From Flavobacteriaceae bacterium (lineage in GTDB: Bacteria > Bacteroidota > Bacteroidia > Flavobacteriales > Flavobacteriaceae): DNA of 39,970 bases. The stretch's first letter is position 1, and the number at the start of each line of letters is the position of its first letter. Below are positions 1 to 8,136 of the stretch, one piece after another. Both the position numbers and the translations under genes were made by a program. The stretch spans positions 1 through 39,970 of the forward strand of contig JAKMDI010000010.1 of NCBI GenBank assembly GCA_022428005.1, given 5' to 3'. The notes below the pieces were generated by a model. The model was not told the origin of the DNA. It did no database searches and saw nothing but the letters and a program-made list of their open reading frames with translations.

Positions 1-276
1 TTTTTGACTCATAGGGTGGGTCAAATGTCAAAAAAAAAACTAAAATTTAAAATTAACCCGAGTGCGTTAAATCTCTTTTTTCATTTTTTTCGCCCTTTTT
101 TGGTGCTCACTTATGCTCTCCCGTATAATAGAGATTACAAGAAAAAAAGACTTCTAAAAGGCTTTTAATTTCGCGGGGTAGTTTTTCCCAATGGAAATTA
201 AATTCAGGCTATTGGTCTGTGGTTACCATTTTTTCACTAAAGTTTTATAAATTTAGGTGTAAATAATATTTAGAAC
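1..276. other. Upstream non-coding region
   Basis: No open frame of useful length is seen here. The stretch is AT-rich. A short inverted repeat (TTTGAC at 3-8, GTCAAA at 20-25) stands near the left edge without a T-tract after it. A weak TAnnTTTG-like string, TAAATTTA, lies near 248-255 and could be the -10 of the oxidoreductase gene, but no matching -33 box is clear. Confidence 0.4.
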
Positions 277-1614
277 ATGGAAAAATCAAGAAGAAAATTT
301 ATTAAAAATACAGCAGCTGCCAGCTCAGCTACTTTTTTAGCGCCTTCAATTGTGTCTGCCTCGGTTTTTGGCGCAAATGATCGGATAAACGCCGCCGTAT
401 TGGGAGTCAATGGCCGCGGAAAAAGTCACATCAGTAGCTTAATGAAGCAAAAAAACGTTCAGGTTACTACGCTTTGCGACCCTGATATGAATATTATGCA
501 ACAACGCCAGGCTGATTTTAAAAACAAGTATGATAAAAATGTTAGTCTTGAGCAGGATTTACGTCGTGTTATGGACGATAAAGATATTGACGTAGTCAGC
601 ATTGCTTCTCCGAATCACTGGCATGCTTTGTCTGTTATTTGGGCTTGCCAAGCGGGTAAGGATGTATATGTTGAAAAACCAGGTTCCCATAATATTTTTG
701 AAGGAAGAAAGATGGTTGAGGCAGCTCAAAAATATGGCAGAATTGTTCAGCACGGAGTGCAGTTGAGAAGTTCTCCTGCAATTAATGAGGCCATTGGCTT
801 GTTGCGTAATGGATATATTGGTAATGTATATATGGCTCGAGGTATAGTCTTCCGATGGAGAGGAGATATTGGAGACAAAGGCTTTTCTCCTGTTCCCAAA
901 GGGCTGGATTATGACCTATGGACGGGTCCAGCACCTAGAAGACCCTTTACAGAAAATTTGGTGCACTACAATTGGCATTGGCATTGGGACTACGGTAACG
1001 GTGATGTCGGAAATCAAGGCATACACGAAACCGATTTGTGTATGTGGGGATTAGACGTTGGGTTGCCCACCAAAATTACCTCCATGGGAGGAAAATTCTT
1101 ATGGGACGATTGCAAGGAGGTTCCAGAGGTGCTTACATCGATTTACAACTATCCTGATGAAGGTAAAATCATCCAATTTGAGGTCCGACCATGGTGTACC
1201 AACACGGAAGAAGGAGCGACAGTAGGAAATATATTTTACGGAGACAAAGGAATTCTCGTAGTCGATGGCTACAGCAAGTACAAAACATATCTTGGAAAAA
1301 ACCGAACTCCAGGGAAGTCTGGAGATGATGGTGCTAAAGAAGCATCGGGGATGGACCGAGGAGCAGGAGGTACCGATGGACATTTTTACAACTTTATAGA
1401 CGCAGTTCGAAAAAGAGATGCAGGGATACTAAATGCACCTATTGAAACTGGACATTTGTCATCAGGTTTGGCACATTTGGGCAATATTGCCTATCGCATG
1501 GAAAAGATTTTAACTTTCAATCCCAGTACTGAAACCTTTGTAAACGATCCGGAAGCCAATAAAATGCTAACTCGAAATTACAGAGAGGGTTATGAGGTGC
1601 CTAACAAGGTGTAG
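277..1614 (+). CDS. Tat-exported Gfo/Idh/MocA family oxidoreductase
   Basis: A probable NAD(P)-dependent sugar or inositol dehydrogenase-like enzyme. The N-terminus has a twin-arginine signal (SRRKFIK, residues 4-10) followed by an Ala/Ser-rich hydrophobic stretch ending near residue 28, so the protein is probably exported folded with its cofactor. The Rossmann glycine motif is GVNGRG at 43-48. The family's EKP motif with the catalytic-type lysine is at 133-135, and a later GIHETD segment resembles the second-domain His/Asp region of the family. At 445 residues it has normal length for the exported Bacteroidota members, which often act on glycans or glycosides. The substrate cannot be told from sequence. 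No partner gene is adjacent: the next operon begins 366 bases downstream, so it is probably monocistronic. The family call is firm and the specificity is unknown. Confidence 0.9.
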   Translation: MEKSRRKFIKNTAAASSATFLAPSIVSASVFGANDRINAAVLGVNGRGKSHISSLMKQKNVQVTTLCDPDMNIMQQRQADFKNKYDKNVSLEQDLRRVMDDKDIDVVSIASPNHWHALSVIWACQAGKDVYVEKPGSHNIFEGRKMVEAAQKYGRIVQHGVQLRSSPAINEAIGLLRNGYIGNVYMARGIVFRWRGDIGDKGFSPVPKGLDYDLWTGPAPRRPFTENLVHYNWHWHWDYGNGDVGNQGIHETDLCMWGLDVGLPTKITSMGGKFLWDDCKEVPEVLTSIYNYPDEGKIIQFEVRPWCTNTEEGATVGNIFYGDKGILVVDGYSKYKTYLGKNRTPGKSGDDGAKEASGMDRGAGGTDGHFYNFIDAVRKRDAGILNAPIETGHLSSGLAHLGNIAYRMEKILTFNPSTETFVNDPEANKMLTRNYREGYEVPNKV

Positions 1615-1744
1615 CCGCTAACCTACTTTTAATTTTCGCAAAACTGAAGTAGACTTTAGCATTAGCCATTGTGAATCATTCCTTTTCTAATGGCAGATTG
1701 TTTAATTATTTGAGTCAGAATATATGTCATTCTAACTTATGAAT

Positions 1745-1807
1745 AATACAAGGTTGAATATCCAACATCGATTACCATTAAATCACGGCGATAAGCAACC
1801 TTGTATT
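1745..1807. repeat. 12-bp perfect inverted repeat with 39-nt spacer
   Basis: The arms are 1745-1756 (AATACAAGGTTG) and 1796-1807 (CAACCTTGTATT), which are exact reverse complements. RNA from either strand could fold into a long stem with a 39-nt loop. No function is known; a structured 3'UTR, a small RNA or a binding-site pair are all possible. Confidence 0.6.
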
Positions 1808-1940
1808 TATATTACTTATATATTTACCCTTACTATTAGTTCACATTGAGTACTTTAGTTTTGTAACAAAATGTTTATTTGTAAATCAATATGTGAGTGT
1901 TTGTAAAAAATATACTTTGGTGTGTATTTTTTTTTATCTT

Positions 1941-1961
1941 TAAAAATTAAAAATTAAAAAT
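1941..1961 (+). repeat. Three tandem TAAAAAT copies in the ExbB leader
   Basis: Three perfect 7-bp units at 1941-1947, 1948-1954 and 1955-1961 end 19 bases before the ExbB-family ATG. A-rich leaders help translation in Bacteroidota, so this could act as an A-rich initiation enhancer and be prone to copy-number slippage. That role is an inference. Confidence 0.5.
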
Positions 1962-1980
1962 TGAATAAAACTTTGATCAA

Positions 1981-2808
1981 ATGAAAAAATTACTATTTGC
2001 CCTAAGCCTCGTTGGGATTTTTATGACCCACAGTTTGTCTTATGCCACAACAAACTCCAATCTAATTCTTCAAGATGAAACTGAAGAAACTGAGCAAGAG
2101 GAGTCTGTTGCTGAGGCGCCCATGGCCGAAGAGGCTCCTGCTATGGAAGTAGAGGAAGAAGAAGCTGCACCTGTAGAAGCGTCCTTTACACAAGAACTAA
2201 AGAAAAGATTTATTGAAGGTGGTCCCGGATTTATGGGAATCGTATTAATATGTTTGATATTGGGTCTCGCGATTGCAATTGAACGTATAATATATCTCAA
2301 TTTAGCCACAACGAATTCACAAAAACTTACCGCAGGAGTGGAAGAAGCGCTCTCATCTGGTGGAGTAGATGCTGCAAAAGAACTTTGTAGAAACACAAAA
2401 GGACCCGTTGCCTCTATTTTCTATCAAGGACTAGACCGGGTAAATGAAGGGGTTGAAAGCGCTGAAAAAGCCGTTGTAGCCTACGGAGGTGTTCAAATGG
2501 GACAATTAGAAAAAAATGTTTCATGGATTTCGCTATTTATAGCCTTGGCACCCATGTTAGGATTTATGGGAACTGTAATCGGGATGATCCAAGCCTTTGA
2601 TAAAATTGAAGCCGCTGGTGACATGCAACCTTCTCTCGTAGCTGGAGGTATCAAAGTAGCACTTTTGACTACAGTTTTTGGTCTTATTGTGGCCATTATT
2701 CTTCAAATTTTCTACAACTACATCATAGCTAAAATTGACAGTATCGTAAATGACATGGAAGATGCTTCTATTAATTTGATCGATATATTGGTTGCACAGA
2801 AAAAATAA
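1981..2808 (+). CDS. MotA/TolQ/ExbB proton channel family protein
   Basis: The channel-forming subunit of a proton-motive-force transducer that works with ExbD/TolR proteins in the inner membrane. Residues 1-22 form a signal peptide or N-terminal membrane segment. Residues 32-67 are a strongly acidic Glu/Ala/Pro linker. Membrane segments lie at about 84-103, 182-204 and 225-248. The family signature GFMGTVIGMIQAF at 194-206 forms the proton-channel helix with ExbD. At 275 residues it is longer than E. coli ExbB because of the N-terminal extension, which is usual in Bacteroidota. It is the first gene of a tight set (spacers of 9, 6 and 10 bases) with a small membrane protein and two ExbD homologues, so one complex is likely. 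Whether it serves TonB-dependent uptake, Tol-like envelope work or another motor cannot be told, since no tonB is present. Confidence 0.92.
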   Translation: MKKLLFALSLVGIFMTHSLSYATTNSNLILQDETEETEQEESVAEAPMAEEAPAMEVEEEEAAPVEASFTQELKKRFIEGGPGFMGIVLICLILGLAIAIERIIYLNLATTNSQKLTAGVEEALSSGGVDAAKELCRNTKGPVASIFYQGLDRVNEGVESAEKAVVAYGGVQMGQLEKNVSWISLFIALAPMLGFMGTVIGMIQAFDKIEAAGDMQPSLVAGGIKVALLTTVFGLIVAIILQIFYNYIIAKIDSIVNDMEDASINLIDILVAQKK

Positions 2809-2817
2809 ACCAGACCC

Positions 2818-3267
2818 ATGAAAATTCAAAACATAGTTAAAATTATTAGTGCCGTAATAGGTGTCTTGGCAGCATTCTTTTTGCTAAGAATCATTGGTAC
2901 TGGTGACGATGATATTAAAATGGCCGCCACTATGGGAGATTTTGGTGCCGTTTCACCGCTGGTGGAATTGGCAAGAATTGTCCTCGTTTTAACGGTAGCC
3001 ATAACCCTAATTTTTACACTTAGAGGTCTTTTTTCTGACCTAGCGAAGTTAAAAAAAGCTGGTATTGCCATTGGATTGTTCCTGGCAGTTGTCTTTTTGT
3101 CTTATGCCCTCTCTGATGGAGTAGAGACACCCCTCAAAGACGGTGAAATGCTTTCTGCGAGCGGTTCAAAATGGGTCGGAACAGGTATTCGAACATTTTA
3201 CATCCTGGCTGTTCTTGCCATCGGTTTAATGTTGGTATCCGGTGCGCGTAAAATATTTAATAAATAA
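2818..3267 (+). CDS. Four-helix membrane protein of the ExbB/ExbD operon
   Basis: I do not recognise a named family with a known role. The 149-residue protein has four hydrophobic segments (roughly 5-27, 41-68, 78-98 and 127-146) and very few soluble residues, apart from short loops at about 28-40 and 98-125. It sits 9 bases after the ExbB-family gene and 6 bases before the first ExbD gene, so it is almost surely co-transcribed with them. Its position between the channel subunit and the two ExbD subunits suggests an accessory or structural subunit of the same inner-membrane complex. That is an inference from context only. Confidence 0.8.
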   Translation: MKIQNIVKIISAVIGVLAAFFLLRIIGTGDDDIKMAATMGDFGAVSPLVELARIVLVLTVAITLIFTLRGLFSDLAKLKKAGIAIGLFLAVVFLSYALSDGVETPLKDGEMLSASGSKWVGTGIRTFYILAVLAIGLMLVSGARKIFNK

Positions 3268-3273
3268 AGCACC

Positions 3274-3897
3274 ATGGCAAAAAGATCAGCACCTGAAGTA
3301 AATGCAGGATCAATGGCAGACATTGCCTTTTTGCTTTTGATTTTCTTTTTGGTGACCACCACCATTGAAACCGATAGTGGAATCAATAGAAAATTACCCC
3401 CCATCGAAGATGTCGAAGATCCGCCGATTATTAAGGAGAAAAACATCTTTACCGTTGTGGTAAATAAAAACAACCAATTACTGGTTGAGGAAGAATTGAC
3501 AGACGTCTCTGACTTGAGATCTATGGCCATTGAGTTCCTCGATAATGGAGGTGGAGAGGGTGAAGAGGCTTGCGATTATTGTCAAGGGGACAGAGACCCA
3601 AAATCCTCTGATAATCCTGACAAAGCAATTATTTCGTTGAAAAATGATCGGGAGACTTCTTACAAAATCTATATTGCAGTTCAGAATGAATTGGTGGCTG
3701 CTTATAATGATTTGAGGGACCGGGAGTTCAATAGATTATTTCCAAATGAGTCTATGAGTTTTGTAGAAGCAAATAAGAAATATTCTGATCCCAGAACTTC
3801 TTCAGATGAAAAGGAAAGACTCAAGCCCAAATTGGACGAGGTAAAACTGATGTTTCCACAGAAGCTTTCTGAGGCAGAGCCCAGTAAAACAAACTAA
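3274..3897 (+). CDS. ExbD/TolR biopolymer transport protein with CxxC insert
   Basis: The peptidoglycan-side partner of the ExbB-like channel. The cytoplasmic N-terminus is followed by one membrane helix at about 15-31. It carries the family's proton-binding aspartate at D16 (SMADIAFLLL). The periplasmic part (about 32-207) is larger than in E. coli ExbD, which has 141 residues. It contains a Gly/Glu-rich acidic loop with a CDYC motif (Cys100 and Cys103) and a charged C-terminal tail. The CxxC could form a disulphide in the periplasm or bind a metal; which is unknown. It lies 6 bases after the four-helix protein gene and is followed after 10 bases by a second, different ExbD homologue, so the stator may be a hetero-oligomer of ExbD subunits. 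Confidence 0.9.
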   Translation: MAKRSAPEVNAGSMADIAFLLLIFFLVTTTIETDSGINRKLPPIEDVEDPPIIKEKNIFTVVVNKNNQLLVEEELTDVSDLRSMAIEFLDNGGGEGEEACDYCQGDRDPKSSDNPDKAIISLKNDRETSYKIYIAVQNELVAAYNDLRDREFNRLFPNESMSFVEANKKYSDPRTSSDEKERLKPKLDEVKLMFPQKLSEAEPSKTN

Positions 3898-3907
3898 AAA
3901 AAGAATA

Positions 3908-4390
3908 ATGTCAAAATTTAAGAAGAAAAAAGGAGGAGAATTACCCGCGATTTCAACGGCATCTTTACCCGATATCGTTTTTATGTTGTTGTTCTTTTTC
4001 ATGGTGGCTACTGTAATGAGAGACAGTACGCTCATGGTTAAAAACCAATTGCCAGCAGCCGACCAGATTCAGAAATTAGATAAAAAAGACCGCGTCATGT
4101 ATATTTATGCGGGAGAACCTTCCACCCGATACACCGACAAATATGGTTCACAACCACGAATTCAGTTAAATGATAAATTTGCAACCGTTTCAGAGGTAGC
4201 ACCCTTTGTTTTAGCAGAGCGTGCTTCGAAGCGTCAAGAGTTGCAAAACGTATTGACTACTGCTCTAAAAGTCGACGGTGATACGAAAATGGGTTTAATT
4301 TCTGATATCAAGCAAGAACTTAGGAAAGTAAATGCTTTGAAAATCAACTACACTACACGTGTGGGTGATTACACTCAAAATATCGATTAA
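3908..4390 (+). CDS. Second ExbD/TolR family protein
   Basis: This 160-residue ExbD homologue has a Lys-rich cytoplasmic N-terminus (KFKKKKGG), one membrane helix at about 21-37 and the conserved aspartate at D22 (SLPDIVFMLL). The periplasmic domain follows, without the cysteines of its neighbour. The two ExbD proteins differ in length and in the periplasmic part, so they are not a recent duplication. It is the last gene of the ExbB/ExbD set, and a strong intrinsic terminator follows at 4411-4438. It probably shares the ExbB-like channel with the first ExbD protein. Confidence 0.9.
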   Translation: MSKFKKKKGGELPAISTASLPDIVFMLLFFFMVATVMRDSTLMVKNQLPAADQIQKLDKKDRVMYIYAGEPSTRYTDKYGSQPRIQLNDKFATVSEVAPFVLAERASKRQELQNVLTTALKVDGDTKMGLISDIKQELRKVNALKINYTTRVGDYTQNID

Positions 4391-4410
4391 AGTTTTTATA
4401 TGTATTGAGA

Positions 4411-4438
4411 AAAGTGCCCAATGCGGCACTTTTTTTTT
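4411..4438 (+). terminator. Rho-independent terminator after the ExbB/ExbD operon
   Basis: An 8-bp stem (AAAGTGCC at 4411-4418 with GGCACTTT at 4425-4432) closes a 6-base loop. It runs into an unbroken T-tract of nine (4430-4438). It lies 20 bases after the stop of the second ExbD gene and should end that transcript before the barrel-protein gene. Confidence 0.85.
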
Positions 4439-4483
4439 ACCCCTAAACCATTAGATTTATAAGTCAATGATTATTTTTATCAA

Positions 4484-5146
4484 ATGACAAAAAGACTTTT
4501 ATTTTGTGGATGGTTCTTTTTTATGGGTTTTTTTTGTCAAGCCCAAACAGACTCTTTGTCAACTAAATACAGGGAAGATCAATTTTTTCTAAGTTTTTCT
4601 CTTCAGCTGCAACAGGAAAATTTTAATGGACTCAAACAAAATGGATTTTCAAATAATTTTCAAATCGGTTTTGTTAGAGACTTTCCTATAAATGAACAGG
4701 GCACTTTTGCGCTTGGTTTAGGGATTGGATATGGGTACAATCGATTGGTTTCGAATCTTCAGTTGGATGGGAAGAACGATAATACGATAGCCATTGCGGA
4801 GAACAACCCAAAAAATCTACAGACCTTTTCATCCCTTGTCTTCCCCGTATCCATTAGACTGCGGACCTCTTCTTTTTCTAAAACTGATTTTTGGAGACTC
4901 TACGGTGGCCTAAAGTATAAACTCCATTTTTCACCAAAATTTAAACCATTTTATGGGAGTACTTTCCAAAACGCCAATATCAGAAATAATAATACTTCGG
5001 TTTTTTTATCAATGGGTTATAACAAATGGAACCTCTGTGTGGAGTATGATCTAAATTCCATCTATACAAATCAGACCCTCTTGCCCAGTGGAGCTATGGC
5101 AGAAATAAAAAATTTAAAACTGGGTCTAATTTTTTACTTTCTATAA
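4484..5146 (+). CDS. Outer-membrane beta-barrel protein, PorT-like
   Basis: A 220-residue protein with a signal peptide ending about residue 20 (MTKRLLF...FFCQAQ). The body has alternating hydrophobic/polar strands and many aromatic residues. It ends in an amphipathic aromatic strand with a C-terminal FYFL, as in outer-membrane barrels. Length and pattern fit the porin/PorT-like family of Bacteroidota. PorT itself is a T9SS accessory protein, but I cannot say this is the true PorT. The gene is separated from the ExbD genes by a terminator, yet it lies close enough that a shared envelope function with the ExbB/ExbD complex is possible. It converges with rpoN with no intergenic space. Confidence 0.75.
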   Translation: MTKRLLFCGWFFFMGFFCQAQTDSLSTKYREDQFFLSFSLQLQQENFNGLKQNGFSNNFQIGFVRDFPINEQGTFALGLGIGYGYNRLVSNLQLDGKNDNTIAIAENNPKNLQTFSSLVFPVSIRLRTSSFSKTDFWRLYGGLKYKLHFSPKFKPFYGSTFQNANIRNNNTSVFLSMGYNKWNLCVEYDLNSIYTNQTLLPSGAMAEIKNLKLGLIFYFL

Positions 5147-6604
5147 CTAAATTGATTTCCTGAGGCGCGCGACTGGAAGGTCTAACTGTTCTCTGTATTT
5201 GGCCACCGTTCTTCGGGCTACATTATACCCCTTTTCCTTCAGAGATTCCGACAAGGCCTGGTCCGCTAGAGGGTTTTTTTTATCTTCATTGGCAATGAGT
5301 TCCTCTAATATTTTCTTTATTTCAATGGTAGAAACATCTTCACCTTCATCGTTTTTCATCCCCTCAGAGAAAAGACTTTTTAAGAGCTTAACCCCATAGG
5401 GTGTGTCAATATATTTACTGTTGGCCACCCGAGAAATTGTTGAAATGTCCATCTCAATCTTATCGGCAATGTCTTTTAGTATCATGGGCTTTAGTTTTTG
5501 CTCATCTCCCGTTAAAAAATAATCTCGCTGATAATCTACGATGGCGTTGATGGTCAGGAAAAGCGTGTGATAACGCTGTTCAATGGCATCTATAAACCAC
5601 TTGGCGGCATCTAATTTCTGCTTTATAAAAAGGACCGCCTCTTGTTGGGATTTATTTTTCTTAGGCGCCTCTGCATATCCAGACAACATCTCTTTATAGT
5701 TGTTGGAAATTCGCAATTCAGGGGCATTTCTTCGATTGAGAACAACCTTTAAAGTTCCATTTTCAATGGTCAATATAAAATCCGGTACAACATGATTATT
5801 TTGACTGGTTTCCGAAAGGGCACCACCTGGCTTTGGGTTTAACTTTGCAATTTCTTCAAAAACATTTCTTAGCTCCTCTTCACTGATGTGAAATCGATCT
5901 TGAAGTTTTTTGTAATGTTTTCTGGAAAACTCATCAAAAGCATTGTCAATGATTTTGTGGGTCAATGCAATTTCAGGGCGGTCGTGCTCTTTTCTCGCCA
6001 ATTGCAGGGACAAACATTCCTGAAGTGATCTCGCGCCTACACCCGGTGGATCGAGCGACTGAATTTTTTTGATGATTTTTTTTAACGCTTTTGCCTCAAT
6101 CAAAATGTTTTGCGTAAAAGCCAAATCATCTATTATATCTTCCTCAGATCTGCGAAGATATCCACTGTTGTCAATACTCCCGATCAAGAATTCAGCGACT
6201 GGTTTTTCGACATCGTTAAGGATTAAGTTTTGCAGCTGATTTTCTAAATATTCGTGAAAACTGGTTCCACCTGAAAAAGGAATTTCCCGGGTTTCATCAT
6301 CGGAAGATTGATTGTTGGACTGAATCCTATAATTGGGGATTTCATCATCACTAAGATAGGAGTCAATATCAATATCCTCAGTGTCTATTTTTTGTTCATT
6401 TTGATAGTCATCAAAGGGATCTTCTTGGGTCTGTAATTCGTTTTCATGTACCTCTTTGCCTTTTTCAAGGGCAGGATTTTCACCAATTTCAGAAATAATA
6501 CGTTGTTCTAAGTCCAGTGTAGACAATTGAATGAGCTTCATCAACTGGATCTGTTGAGGAGACAGTTTCTGTGAGAGCTTTATCTGGAGCTGTTGCTTTA
6601 GCAT
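5147..6604 (-). CDS. rpoN: RNA polymerase sigma-54 factor RpoN
   Basis: The alternative sigma factor that directs RNA polymerase to -24/-12 promoters and needs AAA+ activators. Region I is Gln/Leu-rich (residues 1-48, LKQQLQIKLSQKLSPQQIQL). An acidic region II follows (about 48-110), then the core-binding and helix-turn-helix regions. The diagnostic RpoN box ARRTVAKYRE is at 463-472. The length of 485 is normal. It is the last gene of a minus-strand run (pyrH, frr, exporter, asnS, rpoN) and starts 52 bases after the asnS stop. No sigma-54 activator gene lies in the window. Confidence 0.97.
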   Translation of the reverse strand: MLKQQLQIKLSQKLSPQQIQLMKLIQLSTLDLEQRIISEIGENPALEKGKEVHENELQTQEDPFDDYQNEQKIDTEDIDIDSYLSDDEIPNYRIQSNNQSSDDETREIPFSGGTSFHEYLENQLQNLILNDVEKPVAEFLIGSIDNSGYLRRSEEDIIDDLAFTQNILIEAKALKKIIKKIQSLDPPGVGARSLQECLSLQLARKEHDRPEIALTHKIIDNAFDEFSRKHYKKLQDRFHISEEELRNVFEEIAKLNPKPGGALSETSQNNHVVPDFILTIENGTLKVVLNRRNAPELRISNNYKEMLSGYAEAPKKNKSQQEAVLFIKQKLDAAKWFIDAIEQRYHTLFLTINAIVDYQRDYFLTGDEQKLKPMILKDIADKIEMDISTISRVANSKYIDTPYGVKLLKSLFSEGMKNDEGEDVSTIEIKKILEELIANEDKKNPLADQALSESLKEKGYNVARRTVAKYREQLDLPVARLRKSI

Positions 6605-6656
6605 TTCATGAAATTCCTTTCATAAAGATAAAAAAAAGTCGTGGTAGCGGAATCAA

Positions 6657-8096
6657 TTAAAACGCTGCGTTTTGCGGAGTCCGTGGAAAAGGAATAACAT
6701 CTCTGATGTTGGACATCCCTGTAGCAAATAGAACAAGACGCTCAAATCCAAGACCAAAACCACTGTGTGGTGTACTTCCAAAACGGCGTAAATCCAGGTA
6801 CCACCAAAGTTCATCCGCATCTATTCCCATTTCCTCAATTCTCTTTTCTAAGACCTCCAAACGTTCCTCTCTCTGGGATCCGCCTACAATTTCTCCAATT
6901 CCTGGGAAGAGGATATCCATCGCCCGAACAGTCTTTTTGTCCTCGTTCATTCGCATATAAAAAGCTTTGATTTTGGCAGGATAATCAAATAAAATTACAG
7001 GTGCATTAAAATGTTTTTCTACCAGATATCGCTCGTGTTCACTTTGGAGATCGGTTCCCCATTCTTCAACCAAATAATCAAATTTTTTCTTCTTATTGGG
7101 TTTGGAATTTTTTAGTATTTCTATGGCCTCCGTGTAGGAAACCCTCTTAAATTCATTTTCGACAACAAATTTGATCTTTTCCACCAAGCCCATCGGGCTC
7201 CTTTGTTGTTGAGGGAGTGATTTTTCCTCCTGGGTCAACCGCTGATCGAGAAATGCGAGGTCTTTTTTACAGTGATCCAAAATGTGTTGCAGTGTATATT
7301 TGATAAACTCCTCCGCCAAATCCATATTATCCGTTAGATCGTAAAATGCCATTTCAGGTTCAATCATCCAGAATTCGGCCAAGTGACGGGAGGTGTTTGA
7401 GTTTTCAGCACGGAAGGTAGGACCAAATGTATATACATTGCCCAACCCCTGAGCATAGGTTTCTGACTCCAATTGCCCAGATACCGTCAGATTGGTTTCC
7501 TTGCCAAAAAAGTCTTTTTTATAATCGATGTTTCCTTCATCATCTAATGGCATATTTTTAGGATCCAATACACTGACCCTAAACATCTCTCCAGCTCCTT
7601 CAGCATCACTACCCGTTATAATCGGGGTGTGGACATAACAAAAACCTTTTTGGTTAAAAAATTGATGAATGGCAAAAGATAGTACAGAGCGTATCCGCAT
7701 TACTGCGCTAAATGTGGCGGTCCTTACCCTGAGGTGGGCTTTTTCCCTCAAGAACTCAAAACTGTGTTTCTTTGGTTGGATGGGGTACAGGTCTGGGTCG
7801 GCTTCTCCAACCACGACAAGGTGGGAAACTATAATTTCTATAGATTGTCCTTTGCCCATGCTTTCAACCAGTTGACCTGTAATTTCAACTGCTGCACCGG
7901 TATTAATTTTTTTCAGTAATTGCGCATCAGTGTTTTCGTAGTCTACAACGCATTGAAGGTTATCGATCGTAGATCCGTCATTGAGAGCTATAAACCGGTT
8001 GGCACGAAAAGTCTTTACCCATCCTTTGACAGTAACCGTTTCGTTTATTTTAGGTTGGTCAATAATATCCGCTAATCGCAGGTGATTCATTGTCAT
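6657..8096 (-). CDS. asnS: Asparagine-tRNA ligase
   Basis: This enzyme charges tRNA-Asn with asparagine in the cytoplasm. It is a class IIb synthetase: an N-terminal OB-fold anticodon-binding domain (about 8-105) is followed by the catalytic domain. Motif 2 is visible as FRAENSNTSRHLAEFWM and motif 3 as GFGLGFERLVLF near the C-terminus. The TSRHLAEF form separates AsnRS from AspRS. The 479 residues are normal for Bacteroidota, which carry a lysine-rich insertion here (KPNKKKKFDY). Two start codons are possible (M1 or M3, six bases apart). It lies between the RND exporter and rpoN with gaps of 40 and 52 bases. Confidence 0.97.
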   Translation of the reverse strand: MTMNHLRLADIIDQPKINETVTVKGWVKTFRANRFIALNDGSTIDNLQCVVDYENTDAQLLKKINTGAAVEITGQLVESMGKGQSIEIIVSHLVVVGEADPDLYPIQPKKHSFEFLREKAHLRVRTATFSAVMRIRSVLSFAIHQFFNQKGFCYVHTPIITGSDAEGAGEMFRVSVLDPKNMPLDDEGNIDYKKDFFGKETNLTVSGQLESETYAQGLGNVYTFGPTFRAENSNTSRHLAEFWMIEPEMAFYDLTDNMDLAEEFIKYTLQHILDHCKKDLAFLDQRLTQEEKSLPQQQRSPMGLVEKIKFVVENEFKRVSYTEAIEILKNSKPNKKKKFDYLVEEWGTDLQSEHERYLVEKHFNAPVILFDYPAKIKAFYMRMNEDKKTVRAMDILFPGIGEIVGGSQREERLEVLEKRIEEMGIDADELWWYLDLRRFGSTPHSGFGLGFERLVLFATGMSNIRDVIPFPRTPQNAAF

Positions 8097-8136
8097 AAAT
8101 TTTCAGCGTAAAGATAGGCTTATTTACAAAATAGGA

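Larger units (their letters stand above)
1615..1980. other. 366-base intergenic region with three inverted repeats
   Basis: No gene is seen. Three inverted repeats follow one another. GCTAA/CTACTT at 1617-1628 pairs with AAGTAG/TTAGC at 1647-1660. GCCATT at 1665-1670 pairs with AATGGC at 1689-1694. AATACAAGGTTG at 1745-1756 pairs exactly with CAACCTTGTATT at 1796-1807. None is followed by a clean T-tract. The last 120 bases are AT-rich and include three tandem copies of TAAAAAT (1941-1961) just before the ExbB-family start. A promoter for that operon must lie here, but I cannot place it with confidence. Confidence 0.5.

Noticed and set aside
3-25. Inverted repeat TTTGAC/GTCAAA as a terminator
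   Set aside because: The stem is only six bases, no T-tract follows on either strand, and no gene end is visible.
1900-1920. Promoter (TACTTTGG / TATACTTTG) for the ExbB operon
   Set aside because: The match to TAnnTTTG is off by one base and no -33 TTG lies at a proper distance.
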